Assembly (NCBI GenBank): GCA_947565915.1
Contig: CANOHY010000042.1
Coordinates: 1-13,058 of the forward strand
Length of the DNA: 13,058 bases
Origin: an uncultured Eggerthellaceae bacterium
Lineage (GTDB): Bacteria > Actinomycetota > Coriobacteriia > Coriobacteriales > Eggerthellaceae
Direction of reading: 5' to 3'
The notes below the pieces were generated by a model. That model made no database searches, was not told where the DNA came from, and worked only from the letters and a program-made list of their open reading frames with translations. The position numbers were made by a program, and so were the translations under genes. Shown piece after piece: positions 6,343-12,971 of this stretch (position 1 is its first letter; each line of letters starts with the position of its first letter).

Positions 6343-6366
6343 GGGGGTCAGAGCGAACTGTCCCCC
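6343..6366. repeat. REP-like G/C palindrome
   Basis: GGGGG (6343-6347) pairs with CCCCC (6362-6366) and CAG (6349-6351) with CTG (6358-6360), with a T-T mismatch between the stems and the loop AGCGAA. It lies 37 bases after the foldase stop. The form recalls short REP palindromes scattered in bacterial genomes. It may also weakly terminate transcription, but no T-tract follows. Confidence 0.6.
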
Positions 6367-6395
6367 ACCCCAGTAAGCTCGATGAGGATAGCAGG

Positions 6396-6558
6396 GGGCC
6401 GTGAGCGTCGAGTTGATGTGACGCGGCTGATTCTGCAGCCCACAAACGCAGGCGAAATCTTATACATGTGCGTAAAGCCTGCTTGTTCGTTATGGATTTC
6501 GCCGTAGCGTTTGGGTGCGAAGCCAAAGCCGCGCGCTTCAACTCGACGCTCACGGCCC
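6396..6558. repeat. 163-bp imperfect palindrome (MITE-like or structured RNA)
   Basis: The outer arms 6396-6416 and 6538-6558 are perfectly complementary over 21 bp (GGGCCGTGAGCG... against ...CGCTCACGGCCC). An inner pair, GGCGAAATC (6451-6459) and GATTTCGCC (6495-6503), lies on the same symmetry axis. The segments between pair imperfectly (CGCGGCT with AGCCGCG, AAACGC with GCGTTT). The apical loop is about 35 bases. No clear target-site duplication or gene is seen in it. The rest of 6307-6668 shows only the small palindrome at 6343 and an extended -10 near 6656. Confidence 0.8.
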
Positions 6559-6652
6559 TGACCTCTCTTGTCTTTCCCAGCTACGCGCTTTAGCTTGTCG
6601 CGGGTGTCCTGCTCGTGCCGATTTCCCTCTTCGCGCGCTCACCAGCGCATTG

Positions 6653-6661
6653 TGCGATAAT
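6653..6661 (+). promoter_or_regulatory. Extended -10 promoter of the small membrane protein/trkH operon
   Basis: TGC followed by GATAAT (6656-6661) forms an extended -10 element. It ends 7 bases before the ATG at 6669, so transcription would begin at or next to the start codon. No ribosome site and no good -35 box are visible, fitting a leaderless message. Confidence 0.5.
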
Positions 6662-6668
6662 ACGTGCC

Positions 6669-6899
6669 ATGTTGGAGAAGAGGAAAAGAGAGCTGATCGA
6701 ATCCGCCAGCAACGCGGTAAGCGGATACGTGGCGATAGTGCTGGCAATCGTCTGCTTCATCCTGGTGCTCATGGTCACCATTGCGCTCACGCGCTTGTTC
6801 GTAGGCCTCAGCTTATCTTCCAATCCTTCTTTGAGCGTTCAGGGCAATCCGCAGGTAACCGTTGCGCAAGTCAGCACCACGACGGCGCCTCTCACATAG
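6669..6899 (+). CDS. Small single-TM protein upstream of trkH
   Basis: This 76-residue protein has a short charged N-terminus (MLEKRKRELIESASN), one long hydrophobic helix at about 19-46 (YVAIVLAIVCFILVLMVTIAL) and a Ser/Thr/Val-rich tail of about 30 residues. The positive charges before the helix suggest the tail lies outside the cell. No family was recognised. It is the first gene of the run leading to trkH, 24 bp before it. A helper or regulatory subunit for the transporter is only a guess from position. The gene appears to lack a leader. Another ATG lies at codon 35, within the helix, so it is unlikely to be the start. Confidence 0.65.
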   Translation: MLEKRKRELIESASNAVSGYVAIVLAIVCFILVLMVTIALTRLFVGLSLSSNPSLSVQGNPQVTVAQVSTTTAPLT

Positions 6900-6923
6900 C
6901 GAACGAGGCAGGCTTACACCGTC

Positions 6924-8483
6924 ATGTGGCAACGACTCTCCTTCTATGACATCCGGGTGATATGCCATTACCTCGGCATGCTGATGCTCTTCGCCACCTT
7001 AGGGCTGGTGCTCCCTATCGTCGTCTCGCTGGGCGCGCAAGAGTGGCAAGCAACCACGCGCTACCTGTTCACGGCGGGCCTGTTTCTGATTGCGGGCTCG
7101 GCGCTGCGCTTTGCCTGCGTCGCTCCTGGTAGGCTCACGCGGCAGCAAGCGCTGGCTGTTACCGGCCTGGCCTGGATGGTGCTCTCGTGCTTCGGTGCCG
7201 TGCCCCTGATGATGTCGGGTCATTACGCCAGCTACCTCGACGCGCTGTTCGAGGCAGTGTCGGGCTTCACCACCACGGGTGCCTCCATCGTGCAGGACCT
7301 CGATCATCTGTCCTACGCCGACAACATGTGGCGCTTCATGATGCACCTCATGGGTGGCTTGGGATTGATCGTTGTGGGGCTTTCGTTCGGCATCTTTGGG
7401 AAGGGGGGCGCTTCGCTCTTCTCGTCCGAGGCGCGCTCCGAGCACATCGTGCCCAGCGTGGTGCAAACAACCCAGTTCATCGGCAAGATATCCCTTGTGT
7501 TCATCGCCATCTCCACCGTGGTGGTAGGCATCATCTGCCTGCTGCTCGGCATAGAGCCCATCCGCGCGCTGCTGCAGTCGTTCTGGCTCTCCATCAGCGC
7601 GTTCATGACCGCCGGCTTCGTACCCATGAGCCAGAACGTGATGTACTACCATTCCGTGGTGATCGAGGCGGTGCTGGTGATCATCATGCTGTTGGGGTGC
7701 ATTAACTTCACGTTGCATTCCGAGATAATCCGCGGGCGCATCCGCTCGTTCTTCGAGGATATAGAAGTGCGCTCCGCGGCGTTTTGGCTGTTCGTCATCG
7801 CCATCGTGTTCACGGCATCCCTTGCGGGCAGTCGCATTTTCTCCGGCCTTCCCACCATAGAGCGTCGTGGCTTGTTCATGATATTCGCTGCATTCACCAC
7901 GACCGGCTTCCAGAATATCGCTTCGCCGCAGCTCACCGACGCGCTCACATCGGGGGCTTTCCTCTTGCTGGCGCTTCTGATGGCGGTTGGCGCCTGCTCG
8001 GGGTCTACTACCGGCGGCATCAAGATCCAGCGCATCGCCATCTTGGCGAAATCCATCGTTGCCACGCTGAAGGAGTCCATCGCTCCCGATGCAGCCCGCG
8101 TTGCTAGCAGCTTCAACCACATTGGCCGCCGCCCCGTAACGCCTAGCCTGATCCGTGAGGCCATGACGGTGCTAGTGCTGTATCTAGCCACCTACATGAT
8201 CGGCGCGTTCGTGGGCATCGCGCATGGCTACGATGCATCTCAGGCAATCTTCGAATCCATCTCGATGGCGTCGAACGGTGGCATCACTTCGGGCATCGTG
8301 GCGCCCGGCATGCCGTTCACGTTGGAGTTGTTCTACATCTTCGAGATGTGGGCTGGCCGTCTGGAGTTCATCACGCTGCTTGCCCTTATCGTGCAGATCG
8401 TGGCCTCGTGCATCCCGTCGCGGCTGTTGAGCTTCGTGCATCAGAAGAACATCCAGCGCTCGAAGAGGGAGCGGCGCGTATGA
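6924..8483 (+). CDS. trkH: TrkH-family potassium uptake transporter
   Basis: The 519-residue membrane protein has the four pore repeats of the TrkH/KtrB superfamily of K+ (or Na+-coupled K+) channels. The selectivity-filter glycines are all present: P1 SGFTTTGAS (G119), P2 ISAFMTAGF (G231), P3 AAFTTTGFQN (G328) and P4 SMASNGGITSG (452-453). The conserved HLMGGLG (141-147), GACSGSTTGGIK (356-367) and EMWAGRLEF (474-482) are also seen. Length matches TrkH (about 480-520). No TrkA-type nucleotide-binding regulatory subunit is encoded nearby, so it must be elsewhere or replaced. Its stop overlaps the next gene's start (ATGA). The ATG at 6924 has only a weak ribosome site and may depend on coupling to the gene before. 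Confidence 0.93.
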   Translation: MWQRLSFYDIRVICHYLGMLMLFATLGLVLPIVVSLGAQEWQATTRYLFTAGLFLIAGSALRFACVAPGRLTRQQALAVTGLAWMVLSCFGAVPLMMSGHYASYLDALFEAVSGFTTTGASIVQDLDHLSYADNMWRFMMHLMGGLGLIVVGLSFGIFGKGGASLFSSEARSEHIVPSVVQTTQFIGKISLVFIAISTVVVGIICLLLGIEPIRALLQSFWLSISAFMTAGFVPMSQNVMYYHSVVIEAVLVIIMLLGCINFTLHSEIIRGRIRSFFEDIEVRSAAFWLFVIAIVFTASLAGSRIFSGLPTIERRGLFMIFAAFTTTGFQNIASPQLTDALTSGAFLLLALLMAVGACSGSTTGGIKIQRIAILAKSIVATLKESIAPDAARVASSFNHIGRRPVTPSLIREAMTVLVLYLATYMIGAFVGIAHGYDASQAIFESISMASNGGITSGIVAPGMPFTLELFYIFEMWAGRLEFITLLALIVQIVASCIPSRLLSFVHQKNIQRSKRERRV

Positions 8484-9262
8484 TGCGGCGAGTTGCGATA
8501 AGCGCTCGCTCGGTCCGAAGCGCTATGGCTGCGAGAGCTGCGGAGAAGGGTCGTAGTTTTCAACCCCCGCAGGGAGCGAAGCGAACAGGGAAGCGCAGCA
8601 GCCTGAAGGTGGCCTCGGCGGGGCGTCCACAAAGCGAGTTCGCGAGTGAAGCGAGTGTGTTTGAGCGACTGGGCGCTCCGCCGAGGCTTCGACTCGTTTT
8701 TGCAACATTGCTCACACTGGCACTCGTTTTCTCGCTTTTCGTTTGCACGCATTCGGCTCATGCGGGCGAAGGCGAGGGCGAGAACATCGTGGACCCTGCG
8801 CAGCGCGCCGACAACTCGTTCATCTACGACACCACGGTCTCCTCGCTCTATTCCCAGGCATCGCTCTACGACCAGCATACGGTGCAGGTGACAGGTGAGG
8901 TGATTGGCGACCGCATCAGGGCCACCGACAACGCGTGTTGGATTACGCTCACCGAAACCATTGCCACCGACAGCTCTACGATCTCGGTGCTCATGTCCAA
9001 CGAGCTGGCTGCTCAGATAGACCACTATGGTCGTTACGGAGTGAAGGGGACCACGCTGCAAGTGCGCGGTACGTATCACCAGGCATGCGACGAGCACGAC
9101 GGTCTGCCTGACATACACGTCACCAACTGCTCAGTGCTTGCACGCGGCGAAGATGTGCCCGACCAGCTGGACTTGAGCGACCTTGCCGTGGCGTTTGTGA
9201 TGCTGGGGTTGGGAGCGGCACTGATGGGTTCGTTCTATTTCGTGAGAGAGAAGACGCGCTAA
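8480..9262 (+). CDS. Secreted/anchored OB-fold-like protein with repeat-derived N-terminus
   Basis: The 260-residue product has four parts. Residues 1-66 are a basic Arg/Ala/Ser-rich extension. A hydrophobic signal segment follows at about 70-95 (RLVFATLLTLALVFSLFVC, then THSAHA|GEG as a possible cleavage site). A beta-rich region at about 130-222 (VQVTGEVIG, WITLTE, TLQVRGTYH, IHVTNCSVLARGE) resembles an OB-fold. A C-terminal TM helix covers about 235-254, with basic VREKTR inside. The function is unknown. The start overlaps the trkH stop (ATGA), with GAGGGAG 8 bases upstream. The extension is odd: it is encoded by repeat DNA (8545-8584 and 8612-8687), and a GTG at 8657 is an alternative start nearer the signal peptide. 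Confidence 0.72.
   Translation: MMRRVAISARSVRSAMAARAAEKGRSFQPPQGAKRTGKRSSLKVASAGRPQSEFASEASVFERLGAPPRLRLVFATLLTLALVFSLFVCTHSAHAGEGEGENIVDPAQRADNSFIYDTTVSSLYSQASLYDQHTVQVTGEVIGDRIRATDNACWITLTETIATDSSTISVLMSNELAAQIDHYGRYGVKGTTLQVRGTYHQACDEHDGLPDIHVTNCSVLARGEDVPDQLDLSDLAVAFVMLGLGAALMGSFYFVREKTR
8545..8584 (+). repeat. Dispersed ~40-bp repeat, copy inside a coding region
   Basis: This segment, with core CAACCCCCGCAGGGAGCG, matches the reverse complement of 10368-10406 with a few substitutions and one 1-base indel. Here it is read in frame as residues 22-35 of the OB-fold-like protein. The 11-mer GAGCGAAGCGA at its end also occurs at 45-55. Confidence 0.7.
8612..8687. repeat. 76-bp inverted repeat inside a coding region
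   Basis: The arms GCCTCGGCGGGGCG (8612-8625) and CGCTCCGCCGAGGC (8674-8687) are complementary at 13 of 14 positions. The loop is rich in GCGAG motifs. It encodes residues 45-70 of the OB-fold-like protein, immediately before its signal segment. Confidence 0.75.
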
Positions 9263-10252
9263 GTGGCGGCGAGGTGCGACGCGTGCGCGGAGGGCACGGT
9301 GGTCAAGCTGGACCGCGGTTATCCCCTTGTGCTGTTGGATGAAGATGGCGCTTTGGTGCGATGCGAGCATGCAACTGCTCTGGTGAAAGGCACGCGCGAA
9401 CGCTCGGTGATTGGCGATCGCGTGCTGGTGCGCTTGAGCAGGGGGCACGACAAGGGCATCATCGAGGCGATTCGCCCACGGCAAACCCGATTCGAACGAC
9501 GCGATCCGGCAGACCGAACAGCCAAGCAGGTGCTGGCTGCCAACTTCACCATGGTGGTGGTTGCCGAGCCCGTGGCAAATCTGAACTATCGACGTTTGGA
9601 GCGCGAGCTGGTTTTGGCGCATCAGACGGGCGCGCGCGTGATGGTAGCGCTCACGAAAAGCGACCTGGTATCCGATGAAGAGGTTGCGCAAGTGTCGCAA
9701 AAGGTGCGCGACCTGGCGGGCAGCGACGTGGAGGTGCTGGTGGCGTCTATGGACGACGAGGCATCGGTGGAGGCCTTGCGTAGCTGCATTTCCACAGGCG
9801 AGGTGGCAGTGCTTGTGGGCAAGAGCGGAGTGGGGAAGTCATCGCTGGTCAACGCCCTGGCAGGCAGGCAGGTGCAGGAAACCGCTACGGTGCGCGAAAC
9901 CGATGGCAAGGGTCGCCACACCACCGTCGACCGCGTGCTCGTGGACATTCCGGGCGGCGGCAGCGTGGTGGACATGCCTGGTGTGCGTGGCTTGGGCGTA
10001 TGGGAGGCTGAGGAAGGGTTGCAACGCGCCTTCGCGGACATCTTCAGGCTTGCCGAGCAGTGCAGGTTTCGCGATTGCGAGCACGTAGCCGAGCCGGGGT
10101 GCGTCGTGCGGGAAGCCGTGGAATCGGGCGAGCTGCATCCAGCCCGGTTGGAGTCGTATCGCACCATTGTTGCCGAGCTTCAGCAGGTGGAGCGTCAGCG
10201 CGAGCAAGCGCAGCGCCTGCGCGGCGAAAAGCATTCCACCCGCCGCAAGTGA
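9263..10252 (+). CDS. rsgA: Ribosome small-subunit biogenesis GTPase RsgA
   Basis: The 329-residue protein is a circularly permuted GTPase of the RsgA/YjeQ/YloQ family, which checks late maturation of the 30S subunit. An N-terminal OB-fold (about 8-70) is followed by the G domain in permuted order: G4 TKSD (131-134), G1 GKSGVGKSS (186-194), G2 GRHTT (217-221) and G3 DMPG (237-240). The C-terminal zinc site is C267-x4-C272-x-H274-x5-C280. Length is near the family norm. The start is a GTG directly after the preceding stop (TAAGTG), with GAGAGAGAAG upstream, so it is coupled to the trkH run. The pairing with K+ transport genes may be only operon sharing. Confidence 0.96.
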   Translation: MAARCDACAEGTVVKLDRGYPLVLLDEDGALVRCEHATALVKGTRERSVIGDRVLVRLSRGHDKGIIEAIRPRQTRFERRDPADRTAKQVLAANFTMVVVAEPVANLNYRRLERELVLAHQTGARVMVALTKSDLVSDEEVAQVSQKVRDLAGSDVEVLVASMDDEASVEALRSCISTGEVAVLVGKSGVGKSSLVNALAGRQVQETATVRETDGKGRHTTVDRVLVDIPGGGSVVDMPGVRGLGVWEAEEGLQRAFADIFRLAEQCRFRDCEHVAEPGCVVREAVESGELHPARLESYRTIVAELQQVERQREQAQRLRGEKHSTRRK

Positions 10253-10265
10253 GCCCGTGAGTCTA

Positions 10266-10281
10266 GAGGCAAGGGTGCCTC
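10266..10281 (+). terminator. Hairpin after rsgA, possible weak terminator
   Basis: GAGGCA (10266-10271) and TGCCTC (10276-10281) form a perfect 6-bp stem with an AGGG loop, extendable by GCCCG (10253-10257) and CGGGC (10281-10285). No T-tract follows, so termination is uncertain. Confidence 0.35.
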
Positions 10282-10334
10282 GGGCAAGGGTGAGTCGGAA
10301 GATGGTTCACTGGCTCACTGAAAGCAGATGGCCT

Positions 10335-10414
10335 GTCAAGGGGAAGAGCCTCCGTTGCACTCCTCGGTCGCTGCGCTCCCTGCGGGGGTTGCAACTCCGA
10401 CTCTTCCCTTTGAC
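10335..10414. repeat. 80-bp imperfect hairpin between rsgA and the TauE gene
   Basis: Arms GTCAAGGGGAAGAG (10335-10348) and CTCTTCCCTTTGAC (10401-10414) pair with one wobble. GTTGCA (10354-10359) pairs with TGCAAC (10390-10395) on the same axis. The apical part holds the GC-rich core (10368-10389) of the repeat that also occurs inverted at 8545-8584. This looks like a dispersed palindromic element; it could also act as a transcript end for the trkH-rsgA run. Confidence 0.7.
10368..10406 (-). repeat. Dispersed ~40-bp repeat, intergenic copy
   Basis: Reverse-complement copy of 8545-8584, containing CGCTCCCTGCGGGGGTTG on the plus strand. Unlike the other copy it is non-coding and sits in the loop and 3' arm of the 80-bp hairpin. 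Confidence 0.7.
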
Positions 10415-10466
10415 TCATGCGCAGGAGCGTCTCGGGATGCGCACTCCGTGTTGAACGTCGGCTGAG

Positions 10467-10472
10467 TATAAT
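10467..10472 (+). promoter_or_regulatory. -10 element of the TauE/SafE gene
   Basis: A consensus TATAAT ends 6 bases before the ATG at 10479, with no ribosome site in between, so the message is probably leaderless. No -35 at proper spacing is evident; TTGAAC at 10451 is too close, with a 10-base spacer. Confidence 0.55.
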
Positions 10473-10478
10473 GGCGGC

Positions 10479-11423
10479 ATGGTTATTCAAGCTATCATCT
10501 CTCTTGTTGTGGGGTTTGTAGTTGGCGTGTTCTCGGGCCTGGTGGGCGTAGGCGGCGGCACGCTGCTGGTGCCTATCTTCACGGTGTGCTTTGGCATGGC
10601 GCCTGTCATGGCCACGGGCACATCGCTGTTCACTATAGTATTCACCTCGCTTGCGGGCATGTTCGCACGTTTGCGCAACCATACCTGCAAGGTGAAGCTG
10701 GGCCTTTTGCTAGGAATCGGAGGCGCGCTCACTTCGCCGCTTGGCTCGTATGCGGCAACGCAGTCTCCCGAGATTCTGGTGGTGGTTGCCGTTGCGGCGG
10801 TCATCTTGTACTCGGCGGTGTCCACCCTAAGAAAGGCGCTTCGCAAGCAACCTACGAAGCCGAAGGCGCAGGGGCAAGCAATCGGTTCGGGTGGCAGGGA
10901 GGCTGCAACAACCGCGAAAACTGCAGCAGCTGCGACAACTACAGCATCGGCAACTGCGCCAACTTCGACAACTGCAGCAACCGCAAAAGTGCCAATCGCT
11001 CCCGCAGTCCCTTCAGGCAGCATAGAGGATCGCTTCGTCGCACATCCCGTTGCTTTCTCCCTGAAATGCCTTGCCATTGGCCTTGTGACCGGCTTGGCGA
11101 GCGGCTATGTGGGGCTCGGCGGAGGCTTCATCATGATACCGTTGATGTGCAACTTGCTGGATGCGTCCATGAAGGACGCGTCGGGTACGTCGCTTCTCGC
11201 TATCATTCTCATCGCGGCTTCGGGATCGGTCGCGCAGTTCGTCTATGGCAACGTGAATGTGCTGGTAGGGCTGCTCATTGCTTGTGGATCCATCCCTGGT
11301 GCTCTTGTGGGAGGCACGTTGGTTTCGCGCTTCGACGACCGCGTGCTGAGATTCGTGTTCGCTGGTTTTCTCATGGTGGCTGCCGTGCTCTTGATTGTGC
11401 GGCAAGCGGGCGTGCTTGGATAG
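10479..11423 (+). CDS. TauE/SafE-family (TSUP) anion permease
   Basis: The 314-residue membrane protein has two related halves, each starting with the family's glycine-rich motif: GVFSGLVGVGGGTLLVP (16-32) and GLASGYVGLGGGFIMIP (205-221). Each half has about four TM helices. This family (sulfite/sulfonate/organic anion exporter-like) moves sulfur compounds or small organic anions across the membrane; the substrate here cannot be told. The halves are joined by an unusual linker at about 124-182, rich in Ala and Thr, making the protein longer than the usual ~250-270. The start at 10479 is right after a -10 box. The next gene's ribosome site overlaps its stop. Confidence 0.9.
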   Translation: MVIQAIISLVVGFVVGVFSGLVGVGGGTLLVPIFTVCFGMAPVMATGTSLFTIVFTSLAGMFARLRNHTCKVKLGLLLGIGGALTSPLGSYAATQSPEILVVVAVAAVILYSAVSTLRKALRKQPTKPKAQGQAIGSGGREAATTAKTAAAATTTASATAPTSTTAATAKVPIAPAVPSGSIEDRFVAHPVAFSLKCLAIGLVTGLASGYVGLGGGFIMIPLMCNLLDASMKDASGTSLLAIILIAASGSVAQFVYGNVNVLVGLLIACGSIPGALVGGTLVSRFDDRVLRFVFAGFLMVAAVLLIVRQAGVLG

Positions 11424-11433
11424 GAGGCTCCTG

Positions 11434-12729
11434 TTGGCTGCTTTGCGTCGACGTGCAACCGTTATCGTCGTTCTGATTGCTGCCTGCTTGGCTGTGGGGG
11501 CAACTTTGGTATGGGGACTCTTCTCTTCCATGCCCATTGCGCTTCAAGTGGTGTTGGGCTTGCTTTTCACCATGGTCGTCGTGCTGCTCATCCACTACAT
11601 CCTGGATCCTGAATCGAGTTCGGCGCGCCAATCGGCCGAAGTGCTCGACTTGGCCGACAAGACGCTCGAATGCGCCCATGAGGGTTTGACTCCCGAGGCC
11701 TCCCAGAAGATTTGCGAGTTGCTGCTGCCTGCGACTCCCGCGCTAGCCGTTGCCTTGACCGACCGCGAGGTGATCTTGGGCTATGCGGGCTACAACATGG
11801 AGAACAATCGCGCTGGCACGCCCATACGCACCACGGCTACGCTCCAAACGCTCATCGATGGCATTCCGCGCATCCTGAATTCGACGAAGGACATCGGCTT
11901 GCCCGATAGCTCGTCGCGCATCGGCGCTGCCATCATCCAGCCGCTCGTCGTGGGGCATAAGATCTGCGGCACCATGAAGTTCTACTACCAAGGGGCCGGA
12001 AAGATCAACGAAACGCAGAAAGTGCTCACGAAAGGGTTCGCCGAGCTGCTCAGCACGCAGATGGCTGCCGCGGCGTTGGAGGAGCAGACCATGCTTGCCA
12101 CCAGCATGGAGCTCAAAGCGCTGCAGGCGCAGATCAACCCCCATTTCCTCTTCAACACCATCAACACCATCGCGTCGCTCATCCGCACCGATCCCGACAA
12201 AGCACGCAACCTGCTGCGTGAGTTCGCTGTGTTCTATCGCTCCATGTTGGAGGATGCCGAGGACCTCATCGAGCTCGATCGCGAGATCAAGCAGGTGGAG
12301 CGCTATTTCATGTTCGAGGTCGCGCGCTTTGGCGAAGAGCGCCTGGAGCTGAAGGTCGACATAGACGACGAGGTGTATGCCATGATGGTGCCCTCGTTCA
12401 TGATCCAACCGCTGGTGGAGAATTCGGTGCGCCATGCGCTGGCCGCCGAAGGAAAGCTGACCGTGGTGATCGAGGGCAGGATTCGCGAGCCCAACATCGT
12501 GATCAGCGTGCGCGACGACGGCATCGGCATGTCCGAGGAGACCATGGCTTCCATGATGGAAAAGGGCTCGGGCACCGGCATGGGCATTGCCATGAAGAAT
12601 GTGAAGGAGCGTATGCGCGCCTATTATGGGCCCGATGCGCGCATGGAGGTGGAAAGCCAGCTGGGCGTGGGCACCGTGGTGTCGTTCACGCTGGACAAGA
12701 AGAGCGCTTCCAGCGGCTGGCTCTCGTAG
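11434..12729 (+). CDS. LytS-type sensor histidine kinase
   Basis: The 431-residue protein starts with two TM helices (about 9-28 and 35-55). A GAF-like sensor region (about 67-212) follows, then the His_kinase family phosphoacceptor QINPHFLFNTIN (233-244, H237) and a HATPase domain with ENSVRHA (329-335), DDGIGM (361-366) and GTGMGIAMKNV (380-390). It autophosphorylates on the histidine and would normally signal to a LytTR-type response regulator. None lies in the window, and tRNA genes follow directly. The usual 5-TM LytS sensor is replaced by a short two-TM region. The TTG start at 11434 is set by AGGAGG (11422-11427), which overlaps the upstream stop, indicating coupling to the transporter gene. 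Confidence 0.9.
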   Translation: MAALRRRATVIVVLIAACLAVGATLVWGLFSSMPIALQVVLGLLFTMVVVLLIHYILDPESSSARQSAEVLDLADKTLECAHEGLTPEASQKICELLLPATPALAVALTDREVILGYAGYNMENNRAGTPIRTTATLQTLIDGIPRILNSTKDIGLPDSSSRIGAAIIQPLVVGHKICGTMKFYYQGAGKINETQKVLTKGFAELLSTQMAAAALEEQTMLATSMELKALQAQINPHFLFNTINTIASLIRTDPDKARNLLREFAVFYRSMLEDAEDLIELDREIKQVERYFMFEVARFGEERLELKVDIDDEVYAMMVPSFMIQPLVENSVRHALAAEGKLTVVIEGRIREPNIVISVRDDGIGMSEETMASMMEKGSGTGMGIAMKNVKERMRAYYGPDARMEVESQLGVGTVVSFTLDKKSASSGWLS

Positions 12730-12784
12730 TTGCGTTGGGCTGCGAGTCCGGATGGCAAGCGGCGCGCTGCTTCCGTGAATTAAA

Positions 12785-12813
12785 TTGTCAGGCCAATTTT
12801 CGTAGGGTATAAT
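12785..12813 (+). promoter_or_regulatory. Sigma-70-type promoter of the tRNA-Ser cluster
   Basis: TTGTCA (12785-12790) and TATAAT (12808-12813) are separated by exactly 17 bases. Transcription should start near 12820, about 30 bases before the first tRNA. It is the best promoter match in the window and suits strong stable-RNA expression. Confidence 0.85.
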
Positions 12814-12851
12814 CACTGCTTGCGCTGCTCATGCGCGCAAGCATCGGAAGC

Positions 12852-12943
12852 GGAGAGATGTCCGAGCTGGCCGAAGGAGCACGATTGGAAATCGTGTATA
12901 CGCCAAAAGCGTATCCGGGGTTCAAATCCCCGTCTCTCCGCCA
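12852..12943 (+). tRNA. tRNA-Ser (anticodon GGA)
   Basis: The acceptor arms GGAGAGA (12852-12858) and TCTCTCC (12933-12939) pair fully; G12940 is the discriminator and CCA is encoded. The anticodon stem CACGA/TCGTG holds the loop TTGGAAA with GGA at 12887-12889. A long variable arm (ACGC/GCGT region) marks a class II tRNA as expected for serine. The T-arm is GGGGTTCAAATCCCC. It reads UCC/UCU codons. Confidence 0.96.
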
Positions 12944-12971
12944 CTTTCGATAAGCTTGCAGCCTCAAATGC

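Noticed and set aside
6233..6553. Minus-strand open frame across the gap after the foldase gene
   Set aside because: It reads through the two palindromes and part of the foldase gene, with no ribosome site or recognisable domain.
6999..8120. Long minus-strand open frame opposite trkH
   Set aside because: His/Arg/Glu-rich composition typical of an antisense shadow; trkH on the plus strand is unambiguous.
12751..12773. Terminator after the histidine kinase
   Set aside because: AAGCGG and CTGCTT can pair with one wobble around CGCG, but the stem is weak and no T-tract follows.
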